DNA from: Cladophialophora immunda
Taxonomy: Eukaryota > Ascomycota > Eurotiomycetes > Chaetothyriales > Herpotrichiellaceae
Length of the DNA stretch: 64,000 nt
Assembly (NCBI RefSeq): GCF_000835495.1
Contig: NW_015622543.1
Location: 1,472,239-1,536,238, forward strand
Direction: 5' to 3'
Numbering within the stretch: position 1 is the stretch's first letter; every line of letters begins with the position of its first letter. Positions 34,267 through 44,221 of the stretch are shown piece after piece. Made by a program: the position numbers and the translations under genes. The notes under the pieces are model-generated. The model did not search any database. It was not told the DNA's origin and was given only the letters and a program-made list of their open reading frames with translations.

Positions 34267-34880
34267 TTGTGAGGGGCTGAATGAATGCTGGGAAATAATA
34301 GAAAGGCGATTTCGATGGGTGAAGTTCTAGTGTTCCCATTGCAAAACGTCTGCGAAATGAAGGACAAGATGAGACGAGATGACTTTGGGCCAATTTGTGC
34401 AAAGATCGAGTATCCGTTGGACGAGCCTCTGCCGAAAGCACGTTTGTGTGGCAACACAACTATAGCTATATAATATAGCCAGCTGCACATATAACCCCAG
34501 ACCACAGCCCGGGCTCCGAGACTTGAGAGCGGGAAGGCTTTTGCAATTTGAGCGATGAAGCGCATGGAGTTCCAACGGGTGTTCCGTACTCTGCCTGCTC
34601 TTCTTCTCCCAAGCACCCAAACATGTGTAGTGGAGGGGAGGGGAGGAACGGGTATTTCAAATGGGCGAAAATATATTCCAGAATCCAACTTCCGGTATTA
34701 AACAAAACGCACTAGGCACGTAAGGTAGATATGGGAGGTATGTAAATATGTATATATGTGATGCATACTGAGAGGCAGACTTGCAGACGGACAGGTAGAG
34801 CCGATCACGTCACGGTATTATAGCCCACTCCTGCAGACCGATGCCCTCGCAGCACGAGAAGTCGGGGTATTGACTGGGGA
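34267..34880. other. Intergenic between convergent genes
   Basis: 3' flanks of the racemase-like and the catalase-related genes. AT-rich TATATA stretches near 34460 and 34740-34770. No gene seen. Confidence 0.45.
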
Positions 34881-35943
34881 TCAGTGGTGAGGCCCCGCGG
34901 CCCTCCTCTCGCGGCCGGAGATGAGATAGACGCTGGCGCGCATGTCGATGATGGGGTCGGCGCTGGCCTGCAGGCCGGGGACGCGGGGCACGGGGTCGAA
35001 GATGATGGTGCGCTGCTTCTCGTCGTTGTCGTCGGCGACGGCCTCGAGCTTGAGGGTGCCCAGCTTGACGAGCCGGCGCGACTCGGGCCAGTGGATGGTC
35101 ACGTCGTCGGTCGGGTCGCCCTCCTCGGCGACCTGGGCCCACAGGGTGAAGGCGGCGCCGCCGTCGATGATGCGCGTCTGGATCTCGTTGTGCAGGAACG
35201 CCGGGTCCTTGGCCTTGGCCTCGTCGTCGGTCAGGTGGGCCTCGCCCGCGTCCGGCGTGATGCGGTAGCGCACGTAGGTGCCCGTGCCGTCGGCGGCGAT
35301 CAGCTTGAACGCGTTCAGCCCAAAGTACTTCTCGGTGGCGAAGCTGGCGGGCGTGGGCTTGGGCGCGCCGACGAACGCCGCCGCCGACGGCGTCTTGCCC
35401 AGGTACACCTCGATGGGCGACGGGGTGGGGGCGTCGGGCGCGGCCGAGGCGCCGATGGCGGCCAGCAGCTCGAGGAAGTCCTCGCCCGTGCGCACGGGGA
35501 AGAAGGGCGTCGAGTGCGCGATCACGTCCGTGTGTTGGCGCCGCCCGTCGTGGTCCGGCAGCACGAACCGCACCGCGATGCCGCGCGGGTTCGCGTCGCC
35601 CGCGTTGTCCGGGATCTGCGGGATGCCCGTCGAGTTGGAGAAGCGCACGATGATGGGCGTCGAGCTGGCGTGGAAGTGGTGCGCCGAGCTCAGCGCGCCG
35701 GCCTCTGCGGTCGGCGTGAAGGTGCCGTTGAGGAGAATCCCTCGCGCGTGCGCTGATCGGGGTCGAGTCAGTTAGTCGGTCCCCCGGGCCATAGAAAGTG
35801 CTTCCATATGTTTGTGTGGGTGTGGACTAGGGAAAAGAGGACATACCTGGTCTGAAGCCCGGCGGGGTGTGGAATGCTCCTTGCAACGTCTTGACCAGAG
35901 CAGCGGCCGTCTCGTTGGTTTTGTCGTTGGTGGAGAGGGGCAT
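34881..35943 (-). CDS. Catalase-related peroxidase (short heme catalase family)
   Basis: Two exons, 35752..35943 region as 35847..35943 (first exon) and 34881..35752 (second), with a 94-bp GTATGT..TCAG intron at 35753..35846; 322 residues. This is much shorter than a classical catalase and lacks the C-terminal extension. The catalase core is visible: AHHFHASSTPIIVRFSNSTG carries the distal-side His and the RFSNSTG motif, then NPRGIAVRF, and TDVIAHSTPFFPVR. The C-terminal helix DMRASVYLISGRERR supplies the proximal R-x-x-x-Y for heme. The family removes peroxides or uses them to oxidise organic substrates. There is no signal peptide or peroxisomal C-terminal SKL. Very GC-rich coding sequence. 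Confidence 0.85.
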
Positions 35944-36834
35944 CTTGAGGATGGGCTCGGGCTCGATGTGGTGGAAATGTGTGAAAAGTGAGAGGCTGCT
36001 TGTTGTTCTTCTTCTTCTGCTTCTTCTCCTTCGACTGACTGACGAGGTCTCGTTTGCATCCTGCTTCGAATGTTTCCCTCCATCCTTATATATACCACAA
36101 CTCTGGGTGCGGTTCTTCTTCCCACGCGACACCAAACAGGGCCCGGAATGTCAAATACCCAGCAGACATCAGTCAGCAGGCATGATGGCACGGGCCAGTG
36201 AGGACCAGACTATTACCACTCTCAGCTCAGCCATTCCACCGCCATTGGACGAGCATTGGGCGCGTCGTATTCCTAACTCGCTCAGGTTCATGCACGGGCT
36301 TAGTCAGTGGATGGTGCGAAGGCTTATCGGCCTCTTGCTTGTCAGAGGATCAAGAAGTTGGTGAGCCGTGATTAGTTATGCCCGCGGTCGCCAAGTCGGT
36401 TCCTGAGGCTCCCATGGCCTGTTCTGACCACGATGCGACTCCTCCCGGCCATGTCCTCTCTCTTTGTGGTAGAGGAAGAGGAGAGGGGGGGTGGCAGGGG
36501 GGGAAAACCCCTCAATCGCGTCGCCCCCCATCGTGGTATTTGATATGGGAATTGCGTGCTCGGCACTTTCGGCTTGGCCCTGTGATTCACCATTAGCTCA
36601 AAGGGAATCATCATTGACAAGGGTGTCCATTCTACCGTTTAGATGTAGTGGTATCCCTATCCTGATTGAGAATATTGCCTATGTCTGATCCGGCAGCCAC
36701 CTCGACGCTATTGAGAAAAGGTGTCTATTCTATTATCGGTTGCCACTTAATGCGGAACCAGGTTCTGGTATTAATCATTAAACATACATCATGGGAATAA
36801 CTTTTTGCGGTCCTTGTTGGAGGTCCTTTTTCTC

Positions 36835-36950
36835 CTTTTTGCCCCTTTTGTCCCTTTTGTCCCTTTAGTCCCTTTGGTCCCTTTGGTCCCTTTGGTCCCT
36901 TTAGTCCCTTTGGTCCCTTTGGCCCCTTTGGCCCCTTTGGTCCCTTCGGT
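36835..36950. repeat. 9-bp tandem array, unit GTCCCTTTG
   Basis: About a dozen near-identical units with T/C/A changes at one position. On the minus strand one frame reads Gly-Pro-Lys triplets (collagen-like) and another Thr-Lys-Gly; no stop interrupts either. Confidence 0.8.
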
Positions 36951-37074
36951 GACGCTGGTGACGCTGGTGACGTTGGTGACGCTGGTGACGTTGGTGACGC
37001 TGGTGACGATGGTGACGATGGTGACGATGGTGACGCTGGTGACGATGGTGACGATGGTGACGATGGTGACTTGA
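36948..37074. repeat. 9-bp tandem array, unit GTGACGCTG/GTGACGATG
   Basis: About fourteen units immediately following the first array. Minus-strand frames read Ser-Pro-Ala/Ser or Val-Thr-Ile/Ser triplets. Unit size is the same as the neighbouring array but the sequence differs. Confidence 0.8.
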
Positions 37075-37152
37075 ATCCCATCCTCTACCACGCCATGATC
37101 ATAAACAGGCGACTGCAGTGATCTCCACAACTGGCACGTAAGAAACATGGCT

Positions 37153-38673
37153 TCAGATGAAGGTCTCACCTGCCCATGCCTCCTGGACACGCTGCGCTTC
37201 ATCTTCCAGATCACCCTTGGCCCCGGATCTGTGACAGTCAAGACACTCGGGGGAGAACGCAGTCTTCATCATAGGTTTCCAGATCTTGATAGCCCATTCA
37301 TGGATTCTGCCAATCCAGAGCTCGAAGCGCTCACAGTCTGTCGACACAGACCCAAAATCAAGCCTCGACATAACATATCCAGTGCCAGTATCATGGGCTA
37401 GCACAGTCTCGAAGACCAGGAAGTCGCCATTGCCGTACACGACAATGGCATAATGACGTAGATCGCTCCAGTGCCCATCATCACGGCCTATCAATTTGAG
37501 TTCTTTGACGTGGGAAGATAGAACACAAGAAGAAATCAGAGCCGCCCGTGCCGTCAGTTCTTGGGTAGGCTCATGATTGCCCTTTTGCAAGACGGTTAAA
37601 TAGGGGAACATGAGTCTCTGTTGAATGATACCTGTCGCCGAGGCGGTGGTTGGGTGCGAATGCGTAAGCCAGAACGTGCCATGCGGGAGGAGTCTGTTGA
37701 GCAATGTATCATGTGTTTCGACCTGATTCGAGATGAGTGGGGTTGGATCGAGCGGCATAGGGTGCTCCATGACACGCGAGAGAGTTTGGCCAGTAGCTCC
37801 TGATCCAGAAGTCTTGGTTGTGTGAGAGCGGGGGGACGTCTGAACTGCAGGCCTAGCAGTCCGGAGGATTGATGGTTGTGGGACTTCTGCTATGAGTTGT
37901 GTGGCCGCAACACCAGAGGTACTCTCAAAGCCAGAGGTGCTCTCAAAGCCAGAGGTGTTCTCAAAGCCAGAGGTGCTCTCAAAGCCAGAGGTGCTCTCAA
38001 AGCTAGCGGTACTCTCAAAGCCAGCGGTACTCTCATAGCCAGAGGTGCTCTCAAAGCGTAACTCGCCAACGGAGAGAGATGCATTGAATAGTCTGTAGTA
38101 GGGATTTTTCAATCGCAGGGAAGGAAAGAAGAGTTTCTCGATCATGTCGTGGACATGATCACCATCCGCATGGAGCATTTCTGCTTCGTGCAGCAATTCT
38201 TCTACTTCATGGACATCAATCTTTGTAGTCGGAGGAGAGAGCTTCAGTAGCGGATAAGTTTTGATGAAATGTCCATCTGCAGCCGTAGGAGCAGATAAGT
38301 GCACGTCGATATTGTTTGCTTGGAGGTAATATGTGAGTGGTCTTGGTGGCATGGGGGTGTACGGTAGGAAAGAAAAGGGCGCTAGCTCCATCTCTGCTTC
38401 GGCGTGGGTGTAGTAGGTGGACTCGCTGAACTCACGTACTTCTTGCCAGAGTTCCTGGACAGCGGCCTCGTCACATAGATCGCTCTGAGTAAGCTCTGGT
38501 TCTTGTGGGAGAAGGGAACTTTCTGTATGAATGATGGTCAGTGTTTCAAGGTCCGGCTGGTTTATTGCTCTGGTCAAACAGGGCAGCGCAGCAGTGACTC
38601 CACAGCGGAGGCAGTGGCAGTTGAATTCGGACTTACCCTCCTCAGAGTCCATAGCTGTGAATTGAATGTCCAT
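37153..38673 (-). CDS. Hypothetical protein with hexapeptide repeats
   Basis: Intronless 506-residue open frame from ATG 38673. I do not recognise a family. The N-terminus has a Cys pattern FNCHCLRCG, and near the C-terminus ECLDCHRSG, so metal binding is possible. In the middle, an acidic region is followed by about eight copies of the hexapeptide FESTSG (38058 down to 37913). The C-terminal third (TFWLTHSHP, LKLIGRDDGHWSDLRHYAIV, YGNGDFLVFE) looks like a compact globular domain. The stop is 5-10 codons after a GCAG/GTGAGA word that could act as a splice donor toward the 9-bp arrays downstream. Lineage-specific gene is likely. Confidence 0.62.
   Translation of the reverse strand: MDIQFTAMDSEEGKSEFNCHCLRCGVTAALPCLTRAINQPDLETLTIIHTESSLLPQEPELTQSDLCDEAAVQELWQEVREFSESTYYTHAEAEMELAPFSFLPYTPMPPRPLTYYLQANNIDVHLSAPTAADGHFIKTYPLLKLSPPTTKIDVHEVEELLHEAEMLHADGDHVHDMIEKLFFPSLRLKNPYYRLFNASLSVGELRFESTSGYESTAGFESTASFESTSGFESTSGFENTSGFESTSGFESTSGVAATQLIAEVPQPSILRTARPAVQTSPRSHTTKTSGSGATGQTLSRVMEHPMPLDPTPLISNQVETHDTLLNRLLPHGTFWLTHSHPTTASATGIIQQRLMFPYLTVLQKGNHEPTQELTARAALISSCVLSSHVKELKLIGRDDGHWSDLRHYAIVVYGNGDFLVFETVLAHDTGTGYVMSRLDFGSVSTDCERFELWIGRIHEWAIKIWKPMMKTAFSPECLDCHRSGAKGDLEDEAQRVQEAWAGETFI
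37913..38058. repeat. 18-bp coding tandem repeat
   Basis: About eight 18-bp units of the type AAAGCCAGAGGTGCTCTC inside the unknown gene, preserving the reading frame (FESTSG hexapeptide on the minus strand). Single-base differences between units include a GCTAGCGG variant. Confidence 0.85.
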
Positions 38674-39485
38674 AGCGGGTATCGCGCGCCCCAAGCTTGA
38701 AAGAGTAGAAGATGGAGGACTTGGTGAATGGATGTTTGGTGGACTGTCGCGAAACGCGGCTGTGGACGTTATATACGAGACTCTTTGACTGTTTACGATT
38801 TTCCATTATCGATAATGAAAAAGTACTTGGCGCATCGGTATAACTCTGGCCGATGAGGATTGACGTCATGGATCAGTACGGTGGAGTGCACAGACCGCGT
38901 CTTTCTACCTCAGTAACACACCACGTGCACACCCAGCAGAATGAACACCTTTTCTCAGCAGCGTCGAGGTGGCCGCCGGGCAAGAACAAGGATAGGGATG
39001 CCACTACATTCATACGTTGGAATGCATTCTCTTGTAGACGGCGATTGCCTCTGAGCGAATATACTGTGGTACCCCTTTCTCGCCAGACTGCGCCGCTTCC
39101 TGTTTGTGATTAGCTTCACATATTCATAACAATGCTGGAAGTGGCGGTCACAGAAAATCATGCCAAAACAGTTGTCCCACTGCTTTGCGTCTGTGAGCAT
39201 GTCGGAGAGCAAGGCAAACGGAGGGCATAGGTGCGTGGTGTCAGAAACACGGGAATCATCCTTCTTGAATACAGGAATGAACCTGCGTGCCGCGCCGAGA
39301 CTCGCGGTTGGAAAGAATGTGCATCTATCAGCCCGTTGCCCAAGGCTGTCCCAAATAACTTATCCCCAACCGCAAGCTCGGCTTGAATGTGAGCTCCCCC
39401 TTTCCCTTCTTTTTTTTGGTGCTGCTCAATGTGGTATCTGTCATTTCCCCTGTTTTCCGAGTCCCGGCTACTGCTTTTCTGATGC
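38674..39485. other. Intergenic, no gene seen
   Basis: Promoter side of the unknown gene and 3' flank of RMT2. A CACGTGC word near 38922. No supported coding region. Confidence 0.45.
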
Positions 39486-40383
39486 TCACTTCGTGAACGT
39501 GTTTACCGGCAGTCGGTAGACGTCGATCGTCCAGTACGGCCTCCTCGTGCCCTCCCACTGCTTGCTTCCGTGCAGTCCCGAGGGGACGGCGATGTCTTCC
39601 CACGCGGTGTCGAATCCCGCCTGACGGAGATCAATTTCCGCAACCTATGGGTTTTTGCATCGGTCAGCCTGTTTCTAGTTTGGTGCGTCTCTTTCCTTCT
39701 TCAACGACCCCCCTATCTCGAAGCCGCTGCGGAATTGCTACCCGTGTTCATACATACCTTGGTGTACACGTCGTAGCAAATCTGCCGATCGGCTCCAAGG
39801 CCGTTGTACCACCCGAATCTCCCCGTGGGGCCCAGGAGCTGGACGACATATTCCGAGAAGAACTCCCTCAGCGCCTTGTAGTCTTCGGCAAAGGTGTCGT
39901 AGTAGATGGCGTCGAGCTGCACCGTGCCCTTCTCGACCAGTTCGGGGAGCACGTCCTGCCACCGCCCTTCGTGGATGGTGACGTTGGGCTTGTCGTACCA
40001 GCCCTGGTCGCGCAGCCGCTGGAGCACCTGCGGATGGGCTTCGACGATGTGGTGTTCGGCCGGTTTGTGCGTCTGGATGGCCGTGTCGACGATGCCCATG
40101 CCGTGGCCCACGTTCATCACCTTGAGACCGGCGTGGGGGATCAGGGTTTCGGCGTGCCGCTGCATGATCTGGGTCTCCCAGTCCATCATCACCGCGTTGT
40201 CGCTTTCGTCCAGCAATATGCCCGGCTTGTACCGTAGTTGGCTCTTCAGGTATGCGCGGTTATCGAGTGAGACGTCATCGAGGACTTTCTCTTCGACCGC
40301 CTGCTCGACTGCTTGTCGTTCTCCGTTCGAGAGCTTCTGCCTCTTTGGTGCCGGCCGTTTGTCATGTGATTCATCCCCGTCGT

Positions 40384-40415
<32 letters not shown>

Positions 40416-40840
40416 TTTTCATCCTCGTCCTCGCTCTCGTCCAGCCCTAGGGTCTCCATCTTGGAGAAGAGCAGTTCGGCCCGCACACCGGCGTCGACCA
40501 TCATGTCGTAGATCCTCCTCTGCCCAAGCCGCAGAGCAATGCACCCGGGCGTCTCGTCCTCGCTGTTCAGATCGTTCCAGATGGCCCCGTTCTCGAGCAG
40601 CAACTCCACCGTCCGGACCGCGTCGACGTCGTCGTCACCCACCTCTTTCCCGGCCCCAGCGTTCCCGCACGCCGCGATGGCAGCGTGGAGAGGGGACGAT
40701 GCGACCGGCGCCGTAGCATCCTGCACGTTCGCCGACCCAGTTTTGAGAAGAATCTTCAGGGCCGGCACGTCGTGGCGCGCTGCGGCGGAGATGATGCGCC
40801 TCGCGAGGAGGACGTCTCCTTCTGAGGCTTCCTCAGTCAT
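39486..40840 (-). CDS. RMT2: Protein arginine N5-methyltransferase Rmt2
   Basis: Two exons, 39758..40840 and 39486..39644, with a 113-bp GTATGT..ATAG intron at 39645..39757; 413 residues, the normal length. The N-terminus carries ankyrin-like repeats (VQDATAPVASSPLHAAIAAC; VELLLENGAIWNDLNSEDET). An acidic Asp/Glu/Gly linker follows, then the methyltransferase core with LKVMNVGHGMGIVDTAIQ (SAM site), HHIVEAHPQVLQRL and LDAIYYDTFAEDYKALREFF. Exon 2 supplies the conserved C-terminus QAGFDTAWEDIAVPSGLHGS and YWTIDVYRLPV. Rmt2 methylates the delta nitrogen of an arginine in ribosomal protein L12 in yeast. Housekeeping gene, intact. Confidence 0.93.
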
Positions 40841-41619
40841 CTTGCTTTCTCCCTTTTTTTTTTAATTTCCTCTAGGGATTTTGTTCCAGAGATCAGGACT
40901 GAGCGATGTGTTGGGGAAATTTTTCCACACAGAAAGTCTGATGAAGTAGGTTAAGCGACCATTAGTTCTGTTAAATCACGATCTACTAACTAGGGACGGC
41001 ATAGCATGGTCGACTTTAGACACTCCCGCCCAGACCAAGGTGGATATCTTCACGCAGCACTCCAATCGCGTCCTGTATCTCCAATGTACCGAGTACACAG
41101 TATCCCCCTTGTCACAGCCTTGCGAAGGGAGAAGGTGATGTGGCAGCCAAGAAGCCTTGATGGCTATCGTACTCTTCAGGATTTATCCTGGCACGCCCAG
41201 TATCCATTGAGAGTACTCTTCGACCATTTTCAAATGACCACTACCCCAGTTCCCTGATCAGTGCCCGGTGCAGTGTTGACCTACACACTCCCAAACCAGG
41301 GGCAGGTAGCTCTTTGTGGGGGCTAGGATTGGGTTCAGAATGGTCTTTGCTGGGCAGAACGACAACTGACCTTTAATTCTCGGGCTAGCGGGTAGATCTG
41401 AATTCAAGAATGAGCTCTTTCGGCGCTATTCCACAATGTAGGTATATTGTCTACATGGTGACGATGCTCGAAACCCTGGAACGACCGACGGCGTATTTAG
41501 TCCGGCCATACTGAAGGTGAAGGGCGTCCTCAAGAGACCCTCGTCGCGCCGTCACTCCGCCAAATCAGTCCCTTAAAGGCTAGTCATTTCTTAAGGACGA
41601 AGCTGTCTATTGTCTATGT
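40841..41619. other. Intergenic, no gene seen
   Basis: RMT2 promoter (A/T tract at 40852-40866) and 3' flank of the hydantoinase gene. A short plus-strand frame at 41006..41257 has no recognisable features. Confidence 0.45.
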
Positions 41620-43305
41620 TCAAGAACTATTCTCCATCGCCAGCGGTTTTTTGGCGTTAACCCCCGCCGTAGTCCCTGGGATTCTTCCCTTGTACTGCGG
41701 GATCCATTCATTCTCAAACTTGCCTCTCGGCTGTCTGAGACTGTTCTCGACCCTCTTTACAAACATTCCACGGCTCTTGTCGCCCAACACGCCACCCTCG
41801 TCTCTGGCCCAGACCACTTCGCCTCTCACAATCGTGTATCTCGGCCAATTGCCGAACCGCACACCCTCAAATGGTGTGTAGTCGCATGTATGATGCAGCA
41901 TCTCGTTTTTCAGGTCAAACGGTTCGAACGACGAGCCGGGCTTGCTATCGTTGTACCAAATGGTGATGTCTGCGTCGTATCCAGCGGCCAAGGTGCCCTT
42001 CGTGTTCAAGCCGTACAATCTTGCAGGATTGGTGGATGTGACCTCGACATACTTTTGGATACTGATTCGGCCGTCCTGCACACCCTTGAAGATAAGGGGG
42101 CAGCGCGTCTCCACGCCAGGAAGACCGTTGGGGATATCGGTGAATCGAGACACTCCATCCTTGAGCCCCAGTTGTTTCCCAAGCGGATGTTGAAAGGAGA
42201 ACGGGCAATGATCCGACGAGACTGTAGTGAAAGTCCCGTTGGCGATCCCCTCCCACAGCGCGTTGAGATCGTCGTTGCTGTCCCTTAGGGGCGGGCTGCA
42301 GACGTATTTCGCGCCTTCGAAGTTTTCTCCCCGCAGCCGGTCCTTGAGCAGGTACAAATACTGCGGACACGTCTCAGCGTGGATCGGCAGGAGTTTTGTC
42401 TGCGCCTCGCGAATGTGTCGTGCGGCAATTGCGGAAGAGATGTGCACGAGCAGGATCGGGGTGTCCATTAACCGAGCGAGCGAGATGGCACGATACGTCG
42501 CTTCGTCTTCGGCAACTTTGGGCCGCGACACGGCGTGGTAGTACGGATCGCCCTTCTTCTGTTCGTAGAGCTGCTCGATGATCATCTCAATCATGTCCGC
42601 GTTCTCGGCATGCATCATCGTGGTCATGCCCAAAGCCCGTGTGGCGAGCATGATGTCTAGAATTTGACGGTCACGGAGCTTCAAGGGGTCGTAAGTCATA
42701 TAGAGCTTTACCGAAGTTATGCCCTGTTCCACCAGAGTGGGAAGTTCCTCTTCGACAATCGATTTAGTCGGGTTTGTCAGGATCATGTGGAAACTGTAGT
42801 CACAGTACGAGAGCCCTGCCGCCTTTTTCGAGTCCAAATCAGAAAGCAGTACAAAAGGGGCGGAGGCGTAAGACTCACCTTCTTATGATACGCTTCCACT
42901 ACAGGCAGTACACTCTCATCAGTCTTCTTCTGGAAAGCGAACGCCACCACGGTGGTGGTGCCGCCAGCAATAGCACTCCTGGTGCCGTTCTCAAAGTTGT
43001 CGCCCAGAGCGCCATTGATGTGCTGGTCTAGGTGGACATGGGTATCGACGCCCCCAGGTGTAACATACGCACCATCGGCGTCAATTACTCGCTGTGCCGA
43101 GAAGAGTCCTTGAAGAGCACCAATGCATACAATCTTCCCATTCTTCACGGCAATATCAGATGCCGGTGGATAGATCAAGTCACTCGAAGAGACCTGTAAG
43201 TCATAATGAGTACCGAGTTGTTCTTCAAGACATCTGACCACTTACAATGACACCGTTTGTGACCAGGAGGTCGCACTCCAGGGCAGGGGGTGCGTAGCTA
43301 CCCAT
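41620..43305 (-). CDS. Hydantoinase / dihydropyrimidinase
   Basis: Three exons: 43246..43305, 42879..43193 and 41620..42822, with introns 43194..43245 (GTAAGT..ACAG) and 42823..42878 (GTGAGT..AAAG); 525 residues. The start gives MGSYAPPALECDLLVTNGVI, which completes the first beta strand. The binuclear zinc site of cyclic amidohydrolases is intact: H72xH74, carbamylated Lys164 in TSVKLYMTYD, His196 in MMHAENADM, His252 in LLVHISS and Asp329 in VSSDHCPF. It opens the ring of hydantoins or dihydropyrimidines to N-carbamoyl amino acids. Substrate cannot be told from motifs. It is divergent from an NCS1 permease at 44222 across a GATA-rich promoter. The genomic carbamoylase (6285) and racemase-like gene (32839) suggest hydantoins; pyrimidine breakdown is the alternative. 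Confidence 0.92.
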
Positions 43306-44221
43306 TGGTGTGATGTGTTAAGGCCGAAAGTTGACTGGTTTGTCTCCTGATTGTGCTGTCGCTGATCACTTAAAAATCGACGACTTTTGGAGACACAAAG
43401 GACCTGGTCCCTGCGCCGATAATCCTGAGAACCGAAAAGTACATTTTGTTGTTTCGCACTACCCATTGTACGACTTTCGCCTTTGGGATTTGCCGTCAGC
43501 CTTCGGGAATGCCGATAAAGGCCGTTAGGTAGCCTTTGAATCGATGTGCAATTCAAGTTCCGAAACCATATGGCTGGTACCTGGCAAGCCTGATGGTGAT
43601 TGGCCAATATCAACGTTCGTATCTTGATCCTGTAGGTTGCCGCGACGCTTGATCGGCCATACTCCGCTAGCTGGGCGCGTTCCTCCGACACCAGCTTTCG
43701 GTTGAAAGAAGAATTGACTTGCTCTTCATTGATAATGTGGTGTTATTGGATACTCACAGCTATCGCGGACATGACCTTCCGACTTCGATGTGGAATGTTG
43801 GTTCACACGTGCGATTCCATATGCCAAACTAGCATGATAGGGCCCGGTTCGGGAAGGTAAGGAACACCCTTGGCCAGCCTTGTTAAGTGCCGAGTTGCGC
43901 CTGTGTATGAAGTCGAAGGCTTTGACGTGTGAGAAATTAGTTCTGGAAACCCTCAAAGTCCAGATTCACGCCGGTGCGTACGACGATCATGAGTCGGCTC
44001 TTATCGACCGTCTTCGATAAGGTCCACCAAGGGTCGTCCGCCTTCGCCTCGTCTTTGCCGGTCGAAGATAAAGTTGCCCGTAGATGTCTCCATAGACTGC
44101 CTCGTGTAGGCCCTATAAAAGGGAGAAGACCCAATATACGGCAGAAATCCGAACGCGGTCTTGGAAGGAAGACTGGCTCACCACACGATTCCCCCAGAAC
44201 ACTCTTCTTCACCTAACAGCC
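43306..44221. promoter_or_regulatory. Divergent promoter with clustered GATA-factor sites
   Basis: 916 bp between the hydantoinase and permease start codons. HGATAR sites are seen at 43417-43422, 43513-43518, 43730-43735, 43835-43840, 44015-44020 and 44066-44071 (forward), and at 43760-43765 and 44001-44006 (reverse). About three would be expected by chance. Fungal AreA/Nit2 regulators bind such sites to switch on secondary nitrogen-source genes. A role here is inference. Confidence 0.5.

Larger units (their letters stand above)
35944..37152. other. Intergenic containing 9-bp tandem arrays
   Basis: The first part is the catalase promoter (polypyrimidine CTTCTTCTTCTGCTT tract near 36005-36030). 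36200-36720 shows nothing supported. 36835-37074 holds two adjoining 9-bp arrays listed separately. Confidence 0.45.

Noticed and set aside
34884..35756. 290-codon plus-strand open frame
   Set aside because: Antisense to the catalase-related gene; Arg/Gly/Val-rich shadow.
36789..37241. Collagen-like or Val-Thr-repeat gene on the minus strand
   Set aside because: Open only because 9-bp tandem units lack stops in several frames; no ATG context, kept as repeats and as a splice question.
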